This document shows positions 30,641-39,991 of a stretch of 64,000 nucleotides of DNA, piece after piece; within the stretch, counting starts at the first letter, position 1; every line of letters begins with the position of its first letter. Position numbers and translations under genes: made by a program. This stretch comes from JAICQM01 sp963781555 (GTDB taxonomy: Bacteria; Chloroflexota; Limnocylindria; QHBO01). Under the pieces are notes generated by a model, which worked only from the letters and a program-made list of their open reading frames with translations, was not told the DNA's origin and did not search any database. The stretch lies in assembly GCA_963781555.1 (NCBI GenBank), contig CAWAGB010000003.1:1-64000 (forward strand), written 5' to 3'.

Positions 30641-31435
30641 CTATCGCTCTGCTGCGCCGGTATAGCCAGTCGCACCGTCATCCAATCGGTCGAGCATGAG
30701 CTCGGCAGCGCTGTCGGCTTCGCGAATGTGTTGGAGGGCCGTCACCCGCGCCCGGTCGAGGACGGACGCGAGAAGTTGCTTCGCATCGCGATGGGTCGCC
30801 GCGGCCATCGACGGGGCGGCGCACACCGGTCGTGAGCGTCGGGCGCCATTGGCCAGTTCCTCGATGAGGGTCGCCGGCTCAGTGAGCTGTTGGATCGCCT
30901 CGGTATGCTGCGCGAAGAGGGCGCTGTGGCCGTCGAGGTACTCGCGCTCTATCTGGGCCTGCATGGCGAGCAACCCTCGGACTTCGGCGGCGACGGCGAG
31001 TCCCGCACGGCGCGCGGCATCTACGTCCTCCGCGCTCACACGCATGAGCGCCGGCGCGGACGCCGCGAGCCGCTTGGCGCCGACCAGGGACGTCACTAAT
31101 GACAGGTGGCGCACGCTAAGGACCGCGAGCGGAGCGAGGCGCTGCACTCCGCTGTCGACGGTGGCATTGACCTCGATCACCAGGGCGTACAGGAACACCG
31201 CGTGCCGCAGCTCGTTGCGGAGCGTCCAGTCGGCGTCAGGCGTGAACCCCGGCCGGGCCGCGGCGGCCGCGGTGCGGTCGAGGATCTGGTCGAGCGGCGC
31301 TCGCGGATCATGGCCAACCGCACGAACGTAATCATCCAGGCATGGGTGGCGGTTGACATCGGCCAGCCACAACAGGACGCTCTCAGTGGCGAACAGCATT
31401 CGCTCCACGCGGCCGACTCGCCCGCTGCGGCTCAC
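30641..31435 (-). CDS. Hypothetical helical protein (264 aa)
   Basis: A soluble, nearly all-helical, Ala-rich protein with long amphipathic segments (GLAVAAEVRGLLAMQAQIER, LLASVLDRARVTALQHIREA). There is no signal peptide or Cys. The start overlaps the stop of the upstream gene by 4 bp (ATGA), so the two are coupled, and the integrase follows after 8 bases. That places it in an integrase operon, but no family is recognised. An accessory DNA-binding role is possible but unproven. Confidence 0.6.
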   Translation of the reverse strand: MSRSGRVGRVERMLFATESVLLWLADVNRHPCLDDYVRAVGHDPRAPLDQILDRTAAAAARPGFTPDADWTLRNELRHAVFLYALVIEVNATVDSGVQRLAPLAVLSVRHLSLVTSLVGAKRLAASAPALMRVSAEDVDAARRAGLAVAAEVRGLLAMQAQIEREYLDGHSALFAQHTEAIQQLTEPATLIEELANGARRSRPVCAAPSMAAATHRDAKQLLASVLDRARVTALQHIREADSAAELMLDRLDDGATGYTGAAER

Positions 31436-31851
31436 TCTGGGTCGCCGCCGTCCAAGCCACGGCCATCGCGGACCCGGGCCGGTGGCCGCCGAGCGACCGC
31501 CTCCAGAGCGGTGATGCGTCCCTCGAGGTCGGCGGTCTCGAGCAGGCGGGTCGCCGCGCTCCCAGCCGCGATCAGAACGCGCAGTCGACCGATGCCGTTA
31601 TCGAGGCTGAGCGCATCGGTCACCACGATGTGCAGCAGGCGCCGGATCCCGTCGGTGGTGTCGAGCGCTTCGAGGTCGTAGGCGACGGTGAGTGTGCCTT
31701 CACGACGCCGGCGCAGCCCGCCCATGCGGCGGGCATCGGCGGCGTCGGCCGCCCGCTCGGGGTCGTGCATGAAGCAGTACGGCCGATCGCGCAGCGGCGC
31801 CGCCTGGCACGTCCCACCGTCCGGACGCGAGAATGCGCATGGCCGCTTCAT
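31432..31851 (-). CDS. Small zinc-finger-like protein (139 aa)
   Basis: The N-terminus carries a likely zinc site: CAFSRPDGGTCQAAPL, then YCFMHDPE, i.e. C-x9-C-x10-C-x3-H spacing. The rest is helical (GGLRRRREGTLTVAYDLEAL, ETADLEGRITALEAVARR). Short proteins with this N-terminus recur beside phage or integrative-element genes in Actinobacteria and Chloroflexota; their role is unknown. It lies between the ParB-methyltransferase (51-bp gap) and the 264-aa gene (4-bp overlap). Confidence 0.6.
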   Translation of the reverse strand: MKRPCAFSRPDGGTCQAAPLRDRPYCFMHDPERAADAADARRMGGLRRRREGTLTVAYDLEALDTTDGIRRLLHIVVTDALSLDNGIGRLRVLIAAGSAATRLLETADLEGRITALEAVARRPPARVRDGRGLDGGDPE

Positions 31852-31902
31852 TCAGAAACTCCCCCGTCGTGCGCGGCCCCTACCGCGCCGGCCCCCGGCG
31901 TC

Positions 31903-33129
31903 TCAGTCATCGATGCGCACCGCCGTCTCGCCGCTAAAGCGCTCCCAACGAGCGATGGCGACGTCAACGTAGCGCGGCGCGACCTCGAGGCCCAGGCAGC
32001 GCCGGCCGGTGCGCTCGCAGGCGATGAGCGTGCTCCCTGACCCCAGGAACAGGTCGAGCACACCGTCGCCGGCGCTTGAGCTGTTGCCAATCGCCCGTTC
32101 CATCAACTCGAGCGGCTTCATTACGGGGTGCAGCGGGGCGTCGCTGGGCCGCGCCACCTGCCAGACATTCGACTGGTCCCGGCCGCCGTGCCACTGGCGG
32201 TTCGACGCCGTCGCGCCAGCCGTACCAGATGACCTCGAAAGCGTGCTGGTAGTCCGCCCGACCCAGCGTGAATCGATCCTTAGCCCAGATCAGGGTGTCC
32301 GACCAGTGCGCGCCAGCCTGGCTGAAGGTGCCGGCCAGTGTCGGCCACTCGCGCGAGCTCATGCAGACATACAGGGCGCCATCGGTGGCCGCCAGCAGGT
32401 TGTGGGTCCACGCCTCGACGAAGGCCTGCCACTCCACAGGCGCGAGCGCGTCATTGGCGATCGTACGGCGCGGCGTGCCGCGCTGGTGCCCACCATGGCG
32501 CCCGTAATCGACGTTGTACGGCGGGTCGGTAAAAGCCATGCGCGGCCGGTCATCGCCGACCAAGCGCGCCACGTCGTCCGCACTTGTCGCGTCGCCGCAC
32601 AGCAGGCGGTGGTCGCCAAGCTCCCACAGATCACCCAGCTTGGCCCGCGTCCCCACGTCGGCGAGTGACGCCTCCAGATCGAACGACTCGGGTCGATCGC
32701 GCTTGTCGCGCGCCTCGAGGCTCCGCAGCAAGGTACGCAGTTCGTCATCGGCGAAGCCGGATACGCGCAGGTCGATATCGGGGTGGCATTCAGCTCGGCG
32801 AGGAGGCGGGCGAGCAGCTGCTCGTCCCACGTGCCGGCAATGCGGTTGAGCGCCAGGCCCAGCAGCCGCGCGCGTTCGGTGGAGAGGTCGACGAAGATGA
32901 CGGGGACGGTGGTGTGGCCGGCACGGCGGGCTGCGACGAGGCGCTGATGTCCTGCGATGACCACTTGATCAGTCCGACGCGCGATGACGGGCTGAACAAA
33001 GCCGAACTCCGTCAGGCTGCGCGTCAGCGCTTCGAGCACATCGTCCGAAATGCGGCGCGGGTTGGCGGGATCGGCCCTCAAGGCGTCGACGCTGATGTGT
33101 TCGACCGCAAGGCGTGATGTGGACGGCAT
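31903..33129 (-). CDS. ParB-domain/beta-class DNA methyltransferase fusion (two apparent frameshifts)
   Basis: DNA modification enzyme of about 407 aa. The N-terminal ParB-like domain (~10-110) shows ADPANPRRISDDVLEALT and VVIAGHQRLVAARRAG. The methyltransferase part begins WELGDHRLLCGDA and has the catalytic motif IV FTDPPYNVDYG. The AdoMet motif I comes last, as LDLFLGSGSTLIACERTG, so the order IV-then-I marks the beta class (N4/N6). Breaks near 32780 and 32215 split these blocks among three frames, but the junctions read cleanly. ParB-methyltransferase fusions are typical of phage and integrative elements. Specificity is not visible. Start chosen at ATG 33129; GTG 33141 is an alternative. 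Confidence 0.82.
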
Positions 33130-33146
33130 CTGACTGTGCACTCCGA

Positions 33147-33160
33147 TACAGGAACCTGTA
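33147..33160. promoter_or_regulatory. Palindromic operator candidate TACAGG-AA-CCTGTA
   Basis: Perfect 6-bp arms with a 2-base centre, just upstream of the ParB-methyltransferase start. Methyltransferase operons of mobile elements are often controlled by a site in this position. Confidence 0.45.
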
Positions 33161-33258
33161 ACTCAGGCTTCCCGTGCGGAGTGCCGTCATGCGGCACGCC
33201 TGTGGGATTCGCTCGCTTTCGCAGCACTCTGAACGCGACAGCGGCCGCCGTCAAGTCG

Positions 33259-33272
33259 GTCAACACGTTGAC
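33259..33272. promoter_or_regulatory. Palindromic operator candidate GTCAAC-AC-GTTGAC
   Basis: Perfect 6-bp arms with a 2-base centre, in the same intergenic region. It includes a TTGACA (plus strand) that could be a -35 box, but no good -10 follows. Confidence 0.4.
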
Positions 33273-33461
33273 AGATCGGCGTCGTCCGGTCGACCTGGTG
33301 TGGCAATACTTCGTCGGTACGATGTGATTCCGCGTTTGAAGAGAAAGAGGAACGCCCGACAATAATCAGTCGCTCGTTCCGGCGGAGGCGCGGCGTGCGC
33401 CCCCTCTCAGCTACCGGGCCGTCTCAGCCTCGTCCTCGGACTCCCTGCGTTGCATCACGAC

Positions 33462-35231
33462 TCAGTAGTGACGCGGGTACTTGCGGGCGAGGTCCATCAC
33501 CTCGAACAGCCTCTTGGCGACCGGAACATCATCGAGCGAATTCGCCTTGATAGCCGCGTCGATCTTCGTACGCAAGAGAGGCCAAAGTTCCAGCGCGAGC
33601 CGCGGCTTCTGCGGAGTGGGCGGCGCCGGCCAGTCCCGCCAGACCTGCTTCAGGCCGGTCTTGTTGGCGCGAGATTGGGCTAGCCTGTCGAGCAACTCCT
33701 GCGGTGGTGGGCCGTGTTGCGCGATCGCGGAGATGCCCTCGGCCAATTCCTCGTCACTGAAGTGCGCTCGCTCGAAGTCATTGCCGTCCTCGTCCCAGAC
33801 GAAGATCTCGACCAGGCTGTCGAGCTCGCTTCGCTCGATCTCATCCCGAATGTCGGACGGCAGAGCGTCGAGGATGCGCTCGATCCATTTGCTGCGGCGC
33901 TGATCCCGGCCATGCGCCGACGCATTCGGGCCCTCGGCGTCACTGAGCACGACGAAGCGCGTCGGGTGGTATGCGAGCGTCACAACGTCCCGCTCGGACT
34001 CTGTGACAGCGGGCACGGCCACGAAAGCGGCCAGGGATCGAGGTTCTGGTTGACCCCCTGCACGTCGAAGAGCCGAACGTGGTTCCGCCACCACGGCTTG
34101 TATAGACGGTCCAGGACCAGCGGCGCGATGGTCTGCTCGGTCTTGCCTTCGAGGATCACTACGACGGCGCGATGTGGCGAGAGGCCGAAGCGCGTGAGTG
34201 TCGCGTCGAGTTCGGTGCGATCAGTGCGCAGACGGTGACGTTGTGTGTGCTCATCGCGGGCGTTGCCGAGGTCCAGTGGCTTCGCAGCGCCAGCTTTCGC
34301 CAGATCCTCGTAGAAGAGCAGGAACAGCTCGGCGGCGATGCGGTAATCGATCGCAACGAGGGAGTCGCCCTCCAGCCTGTTCCAATGGGACGGATGGACC
34401 AGGCGCACCAATTCGTGCAGAGTCGCGGCTGGGTCGTCGTTCTGCCGCGAAAGACCAGCCCTTCGGCGGTGTGGAGCACCTCCTCGGCGGACCATCTCAG
34501 ACGGCCAAGCGCTGCCGGTGCGTCGAAGGTGGCGCGGAAGCGATCCCAGGCTTCAAAGTCGTCATGCAAGCCCGGCAGCGATACGTTCTCCATGATGTCT
34601 GGCAGGTAGACAGCCTCGAGCACTGTGAGGATCGGCACCAGACGCTCGATGCCAGCTGCGGTGGCTCGGTGGTGCTTCAACGCGAAGTCAGACACTCGCA
34701 GCCGTTGGGCCTTGCCGAGCCTCCCACGGAGCTGCGGCCACAGCTGTACAAGCATCGGCGCCAGGAGCAACTGGTAATGCGAGTACAGGAACTGGTGGGT
34801 CTGATAGGGACGGCCGGCGAATGAGCGGCGCTGGGTTCGCCAGGGGACATGACCATCCGCAGCCGGCAGGCGGAGATCGCCAATTTCGCGCTCTCCAATC
34901 AGGTCATGGCCGTAGGTGCTGGTGGCGTCCAGCGCTCGGCGGACTTCGGCTTGTGTGATGTGGCGCCCGTCTGAGTTCGCTCGTGATCTGATTGCGCGAG
35001 GGTTGTACTCGATCGAGTAGATCGGAACGATCAGCCCGGCCTGGTGGAACCCTTCGAGGTCGTTGGCGTTGGGAAACGGATCGATCCTGCGCCTCTTGAG
35101 CTCATCGCAGAACGCGCGAACCGTAGAGCTGGTCGCTGCGTGAAGACGAACGGCTCATCCAGCACTCGTCGCAGCGGCTGCTGAAGGTCGTCGCTACTCT
35201 TCGGCGTCCGTTCTCGCGCTGGATTGCTCAT
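33462..35231 (-). CDS. TOPRIM-like domain protein, defence-island type (three apparent frameshifts)
   Basis: A reconstructed protein of ~590 aa. It starts at ATG 35231 (MSNPARERTPKSSDDLQQPL), with breaks near 35130, 34440 and 34030. The middle is well conserved in style: YSIEYNPRAIRSRANSDGRH, then RRSFAGRPYQTHQFLYSHYQ. The C-terminal part shows VVVILEGKTEQTIAPLVLDR and RFVVLSDAEGP, i.e. the Glu and DxE acidic motifs of TOPRIM nucleases as in OLD-type proteins. It follows the AbiJ-like gene after 82 bp on the same strand. The OLD ATPase domain is not visible. A nuclease role is inferred only from these motifs. Confidence 0.62.
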
Positions 35232-35313
35232 CTCAGTTACGGATCCCCTCGACATCCTCGAGGTCCTCGGGCTCGAAGGGTAGGCACTCGGTGCAGAAGC
35301 CGCTCCAGTGCCG

Positions 35314-36245
35314 TCAGCCATCGTGCTCCTGATCCTCCTCATCCTCCGTCCGCCTAGCGGCCCGCAACACCAACCAGACCCAACTGAACGCGCGGCCGAA
35401 GAGGTAGTCAACGTGGGCGCTATCGTCAATTGGATGCTTTCCGACCTCGCTGTGTCGGATCTGAAACTCATCGCCTATCTTCGTCAGGTCCAGGCCGTCC
35501 TTCTCAAGCCAAGGGTAGATAGGACCACCCCTCGATGCTTCGGTGAGAAGGCGTGAGACGCTCTTCTTCTTATCGCCGGGGCGGAGCGTCTTGACCCTTT
35601 CGAACGCGTCCCACAGGTCTTTGAGACCACGCGTGCGCACGACCGGATCGTTGTGTGCGTAGCCCCGAACAGCGTCCGACAGGTACCGATCCAGGACAGA
35701 ATCGCCCGTCCTGATCACGAGGCGACTCAATTGAGTGTCAAGGCCCGGCGGCGCGACTCGCTCGACAACGCCGTTCCGCTTGAGCTTGTAGGCAAGACCG
35801 TGGCGAGCAAACAAGGCATTGACCCGCTCGCTGAACTTGCGACGACCGGATACTTGGTCGAACTCCAGATGGTAGTGATTGAAGAATGGATGCCAGCGCG
35901 AGTCCTCCTCAACACCCAACGCGACATGCGACCAAACAAACTCGATGAGGTCCATGGCCGTTGCAGCTGCGGGGACGTCGACGTAGTCGAGCGGCCAAGT
36001 CAAGGGCGGAGCGTGATCGGCAACGGCGAGTGCGAGGAGCCGCTCATCAGTCCCTATAGCGGGATGGGGCTTGTCATCACACCTCTCGGGGTAGCTCATG
36101 GCCAAGTCGTTGCCGCGGAAGAGCAACTCGACCAGAGCGATCATCCCGCCCCAAGCTGCTTCGTGAGATCCTCCTCAACCCGCGGTACAGGACCCAATCG
36201 GCGCTGAGAGTACGTGCCACGCGCCCGGACATTCTCACTCAACAT
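35314..36245 (-). CDS. AbiJ-like / HEPN-type abortive-infection protein (frameshifted near its start)
   Basis: About 310 aa. I start it at ATG 36245 (MLSENVRARGTYSQRRLGPV), after an AAGGA ribosome site; near 36146 the frame shifts to MIALVELLFRGNDLAMSYPE. The rest is intact to 35314. The N-terminal part (SYPERCDD...GTDERLLALAVADHA) and the C-terminal EFQIRHSEVGKHPIDDSAHV...DYLFGRAFSWVWLVLRA follow the layout of AbiJ proteins: a variable effector half and a HEPN-like end with the RHxE pattern. If the break is real, translation would restart at 36144 through an ATGA overlap. The assignment is by pattern only. Confidence 0.55.
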
Positions 36246-36591
36246 GCCTCCATCCTTCGAGGCCCCGCGCGGGCATCTCGTTGCCGAGCTGGCAGGGTGC
36301 GACCAGAGTCACTCTAGCGCGATTGGCCGCCTCGCCTTTGGAGGGGGCCCGAGACCCAGGATGGCCCTGCATGCGCAGGGAACCCCATCGGTCGGTCGAA
36401 ACGTCAGTCTGAGACCGCCGATGATGCTCTGCGGGCATCTGCAGACCGGCTTGCAGACTTGGGTCCGTTGGGGTAGGTCGCTCGAAACTAGGGTCTGGCT
36501 CAACGGGCCTGGGCGTTCCCCGGACACGGCAATGCGGGCTGCTGATGGTGCAGTAATTGGAACGAATCAACTGGTTGCGCGCCGGCCCTCG
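36246..36591. other. About 345 bp between AbiJ-like and Abi_C genes, no gene
   Basis: Frames on both strands are low-complexity and proline/arginine-rich. It likely carries the promoter of the AbiJ-like gene. No repeat or RNA is recognised. Confidence 0.35.
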
Positions 36592-37455
36592 CTAGCCAGC
36601 GGGATCGTGCCACGGCGCATCTTCATCGGCCAATGTGTCCAGGACAAAAGCGGCGTAGGTGATTGCTGACCGCGCTGCCAGATCGGCGTGCCGCTGCTTG
36701 ATGCCGACAATGCGCTCGCCGCGGCCGTGACCGACGCCGTAGCCCATGTTGCGGAGCTCGGCGAGTCCCGGAGCGACCTTCGCGACTCCGCCTAGGATCG
36801 ACATCATCACCTCGGCGCCCTTCTTTGTCGGGGCAACCGACTCCGGGTGCAGCCTTAGCCTTGTCAGAACCAGTTTGCTGAGGGCGGCCAGGCTTTGACC
36901 CTCCGGCACCCTACCGTCTAACACGATCAGTGCGTATTTGGCTGCCGCCTCGACTAGGTCTTTGGCGGCGCCGATCATCTCCTCGGCCTCCTGTTCGAGG
37001 CGCTCGAGACGCCTAATGTGCAGCCGGATGTCGGACTCGGTTGGAACGCCGGCCAGCCTGAGGGAACCAAGCGCTCGTGAGGGCGGAAGTTGCAGATTGC
37101 CCTTCTCGTCCGGCTCAATGCCGTGGCGGCGAAGAACACCGAGGAGTCGATCGCGCTTCATGCGCTTCCAGTCTTCCTCCCCGGCGTGATCCGACAGGAT
37201 CTGGGCCACGACGCGCAGGTAGCGCTGGCTCTGTTCCACCGACCTGAAGTCGATCCCGGCTTGGAAGGCCTCGGCCTCTTGGCGCCGCTGGCCGGTGGTC
37301 TGTGGGTCAGCTAGCGAGGCGCGCACGAAGTCCTCGAGCTCGAACATCTCCGTGATCTGTCGAAGCACGTAGAGCCCGTCACCGCCAACGGTGTCGATTA
37401 CTATTTGGCGGACGGCGCGAGGGACTAGATCCTGGGGCGCGGCTCGATCGGTCAC
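36592..37455 (-). CDS. Abortive-infection protein with Abi_C domain (287 aa)
   Basis: The C-terminal ~90 residues are the Abi_C (PF14355) domain: LRNMGYGVGHGRGE with the RNxxGxGHG signature, then RHADLAARSAITYAAFVLDT. The domain is HEPN-related, and its proteins are linked to phage exclusion by suicide or dormancy. The N-terminal ~190 residues are helical with no enzyme motif (ESDIRLHIRRLERLEQEAEE coiled-coil). Start ATG 37455; the frame is complete. It is the only fully intact gene of this defence stretch besides brnT. Trigger and target are not visible. Confidence 0.78.
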   Translation of the reverse strand: MTDRAAPQDLVPRAVRQIVIDTVGGDGLYVLRQITEMFELEDFVRASLADPQTTGQRRQEAEAFQAGIDFRSVEQSQRYLRVVAQILSDHAGEEDWKRMKRDRLLGVLRRHGIEPDEKGNLQLPPSRALGSLRLAGVPTESDIRLHIRRLERLEQEAEEMIGAAKDLVEAAAKYALIVLDGRVPEGQSLAALSKLVLTRLRLHPESVAPTKKGAEVMMSILGGVAKVAPGLAELRNMGYGVGHGRGERIVGIKQRHADLAARSAITYAAFVLDTLADEDAPWHDPAG

Positions 37456-37787
37456 CGGCCGATCCTATCCTCTGGCATCAGCACGGCAACCGGCGCACGG
37501 CTCGAGCTTCGCAGGTGAGTCGTTTTCTGTGTTGTGCGACCGATGCGAGTCAGGCGTGGATAATGTTCGTGACGGCTCCATGGATTGCCTGCCCACTCAT
37601 GAATGCTTAAGCGCGCTGTGCAAGTCGGTCTCAACCCCAGGCGGCACGAAGGTCGCAAGAACTTCGCGGGCGACACCGCCTAACTGGCAGTCGAACCTCC
37701 TTGGCTGAACGTCGTATGCCCGCATGGGCGCCCGCGATGTTCCGAAACCTCGGCTCCACCCTAGCTTGACGGGGTTCTGGGCACCTC
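37456..37787. other. About 330 bp without a gene
   Basis: This lies between the Abi_C start and the end of the CxCxxC protein. The minus-strand frame is Arg/Ser-rich and looks non-coding. It probably contains the Abi_C promoter. Confidence 0.35.
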
Positions 37788-39034
37788 CTAGCCGAGCTCT
37801 GACGCGATTCTCCTCAGCCTCTCGCCCTCAGGCGGCCCGGCCAAAGCCGACGCGCGCTCGATGTCCGCGCGGACCACATCGCCCGCTACCTCGTGTGAAA
37901 ACCGCTCCACCTCTTGCCGGCGAGCATGCAGGTAGTGCCACGTGTTTAGGGCTACAGCCCGACCGGTTGGAGTCAAGCGAGAGCGGCCCCGCTTGTCCGT
38001 GATCGGATGGCTCTCAAGAAGCAGATCGAGCGGGTGCTCACCAGCGTCCATGGCACCAATGCAGAAGTTGCACGAACAGTAGCGATCCCGGTACTCCCTC
38101 AGGTTTAGGCCGTGCCCGAGGGAACCGGCACGATCGAATCGGAGGGTCCGTCGCACGCCCGGCACGTAAGTCTGGCAGGAGCGAGGACCGCCCCCTGCCT
38201 GGTACGCCGGCTCGCCACGATCCACCCAACCGAGGTGATGAACGACTGCCGAGAGCCCAATCGGGCGCAACGCGAAGGTGAGGTAGCTAGCGTGGAGGTG
38301 TGCCCACTCGGGGTCCCGCGTGCCGCGAGGGTCTCAACCATGCTCATTAGGGCGTGCAGGAGGCTTGCGTCCTCAAGGAGACGGGACTCGGTGATCCCAG
38401 GCGTCCAAATGAAGTAGCTGCTGACTCCCTCGGTCGGGATCCCCTCGATCAGCTGCCGCAATGACCGTGAGTCGGAGAGGCGCTCGGGCGGAATGACGAT
38501 CGGCAACGCGACGGCACCAGCCGCGGCATCGGCGGCCCCTTGAAGCAGCAGGCGGTTAACACGGTCCTCATTGGCCGTGAACGCAACGAGCGCCGGCGCG
38601 AGGAGCCGGACGGGGCGGAGCTCTTCGCGGAACAGCTCGCGCTGGGGATGGATATCTACGAGGCGGTCGCGCTGATAGCCGATCACATTGCCGGCGATCA
38701 ACCGCCATTCGTCGTCGGTGGGAACCGTTTCGACGAGGGGGCCGGCCGCGATCTGGACCGAGGTGCCACGGACGTACGCGGCGCCAAGCCTCGCGTAGTT
38801 GCGCTTCGTCTCTCCCTTCTCGTTCTTCCACCACTCAGGTACCTGAAAGCGGGTCAGCACCGGATCGATGCAGTACGGAAGCGTTGTCGCGCGGAGCGCG
38901 CTCGCCGTGCTGTCCGGGCGGTGCTCGAGGAGGTTTGCGTTCACCATGACCTCGTCCATTAGGCCCGGACGCATGTAGGTCAAGTCATCCGACGTGCGGA
39001 CGCGGACAATGTGGTGGAGCGTGCTGATCATCAT
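37788..39034 (-). CDS. Conserved-looking protein with C-terminal CxCxxC, TGT/DpdA-like layout (frameshifted)
   Basis: A ~415-aa reconstructed protein, break near 38320. Start ATG 39034 overlaps the antitoxin stop as ATGA. Alternating strands and helices suggest a TIM-like barrel: RATTLPYCIDPVLTRFQVPE, TSVQIAAGPLVETV, RLLAPALVAFTANEDRVNRL, AVALPIVIPPERLS, SSYFIWTPGITESRLLEDAS, then FALRPIGLSAVVHHLGWVDR and AYQAGGGP. The C-terminal RDRYCSCNFCIGAM...LLLESHPI is a CxCxxC plus His site. A barrel followed by CxCxxC...H is the plan of tRNA-guanine transglycosylases and the DNA-modifying DpdA, but I see no DSGGF active-site loop. The relation is a hypothesis; a base-exchange or unknown nucleic-acid role is possible. 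Confidence 0.5.
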
Positions 39035-39965
39035 CCGCGGAGCCGCCTCGATGCCCGTTCGGCGATCTCGTCCTTGATCAGGGACCTTTCGGCATACTCC
39101 GGCCATTCCGCGTAGACGCGGGAGACGAGGTCATCCAATCTGGGTGTGTCCACTCTTGCCTTATCGCTGCGATTCGCTCGAAGAGCGCCTGGTATGCCCG
39201 GTTGGACCGTCGCAACTGCTCGACGAACGCGTGACCCTCAGCATTCAGAGCAAAGACGTGCGGTTCGCTTGCCTCCCGCGGTCCAGAACGATCTTCGGCC
39301 GTCCGCATCATCTCCTCGAACGTTGGCGAGGCGGCGTTCAACGGCCCTGTGCCACCGACGAATCCAGCGAGCCGCAGAGCGTCAGCAGCATCGTGGACGG
39401 CTTCGTCAAATGGGCCGTAGTTATACGCGTAGAAGTGCTGGCCGGGATTCAGCTTTTGCTCGATCACGAACAGCAACTTCTGGAGCCTTGTCATGCCATG
39501 GATGGCCTCGGCCCCGCGGCTTCCTGGCGCATGGAGGAGCAGAAGCATCAGGTCCCTCATCGATGGCCGCGCACGAGACGAGGCGTAAATTCCAAGTTCC
39601 TTCTCCTCTCGCTCAACCGCGGTTTCGATCAACTGGCGGGCTAGCGCGTGATAGGGACGTTGCAGTTCGCCGGCCCTCCGCTTTAGAGCGTCCAGCAGCT
39701 CCTGCTCGACCTTGAGATTGAGCTGCGCAGACTGAGGGTCGTCGCTGACGAGTGACGTCATTGGTAGGCTGGCAGACCTCAGCGCATCGGCGATCCAAGC
39801 ACGCGAGAGAGCGTGATAGGCGAGCGATCTCGCGCGCGCGACCACCTTGAGACGGGCGAGCGTACTTGGTGGGATCCGCAGCGTCAGCTGGGTCGTCTTC
39901 CCTCGCGGCACGAGACCTGGTGCGTCAGGTTGGCTCTCCCAATCGTCACCCCAGTCTCTGTCCAT
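39031..39965 (-). CDS. Antitoxin candidate: double RHH plus YwgA/Panacea-like domain (frameshifted near its end)
   Basis: Start ATG 39965, 26 bp after brnT. N-terminal RHH (~25-65): TTQLTLRIPPSTLARLKVVA, SYHALSRAW-type helix as LAYHALSRAWIADALRS. A second RHH-like unit (~80-125): LNLKVEQELLDALKRRAGEL and RPYHALARQLIETAV. The third part (~140-290) resembles YwgA/DUF4065 (Panacea): IHGMTRLQKLLFVIEQKL, FYAYNYGPFDEAVHDAADAL. Near 39145 one frame stops at 39078, but the other gives RLDDLVSRVYAEWPEYAERS, ending at 39031, which fits YwgA-type tails. About 310 aa. BrnT normally pairs with a short BrnA antitoxin; this fusion is unusual. RHH domains would bind the promoter. Confidence 0.62.
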
Positions 39966-39991
39966 GAGCGTTTCGTGCGATGAGCCGCCAG

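Larger units (their letters stand above)
33142..33461. promoter_or_regulatory. About 320-bp regulatory gap with three inverted repeats
   Basis: This lies between the TOPRIM gene's end and the ParB-methyltransferase start, both on the minus strand. It contains a 6+6 palindrome TACAGG-AA-CCTGTA (33147-33160) 18 bases upstream of the methyltransferase ATG, a hairpin GTGCCG-TCATG-CGGCAC (33181-33197), and GTCAAC-AC-GTTGAC (33259-33272). The first and third look like operators (two-base centres), the second like a hairpin of unclear role. No gene is supported. Confidence 0.5.
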
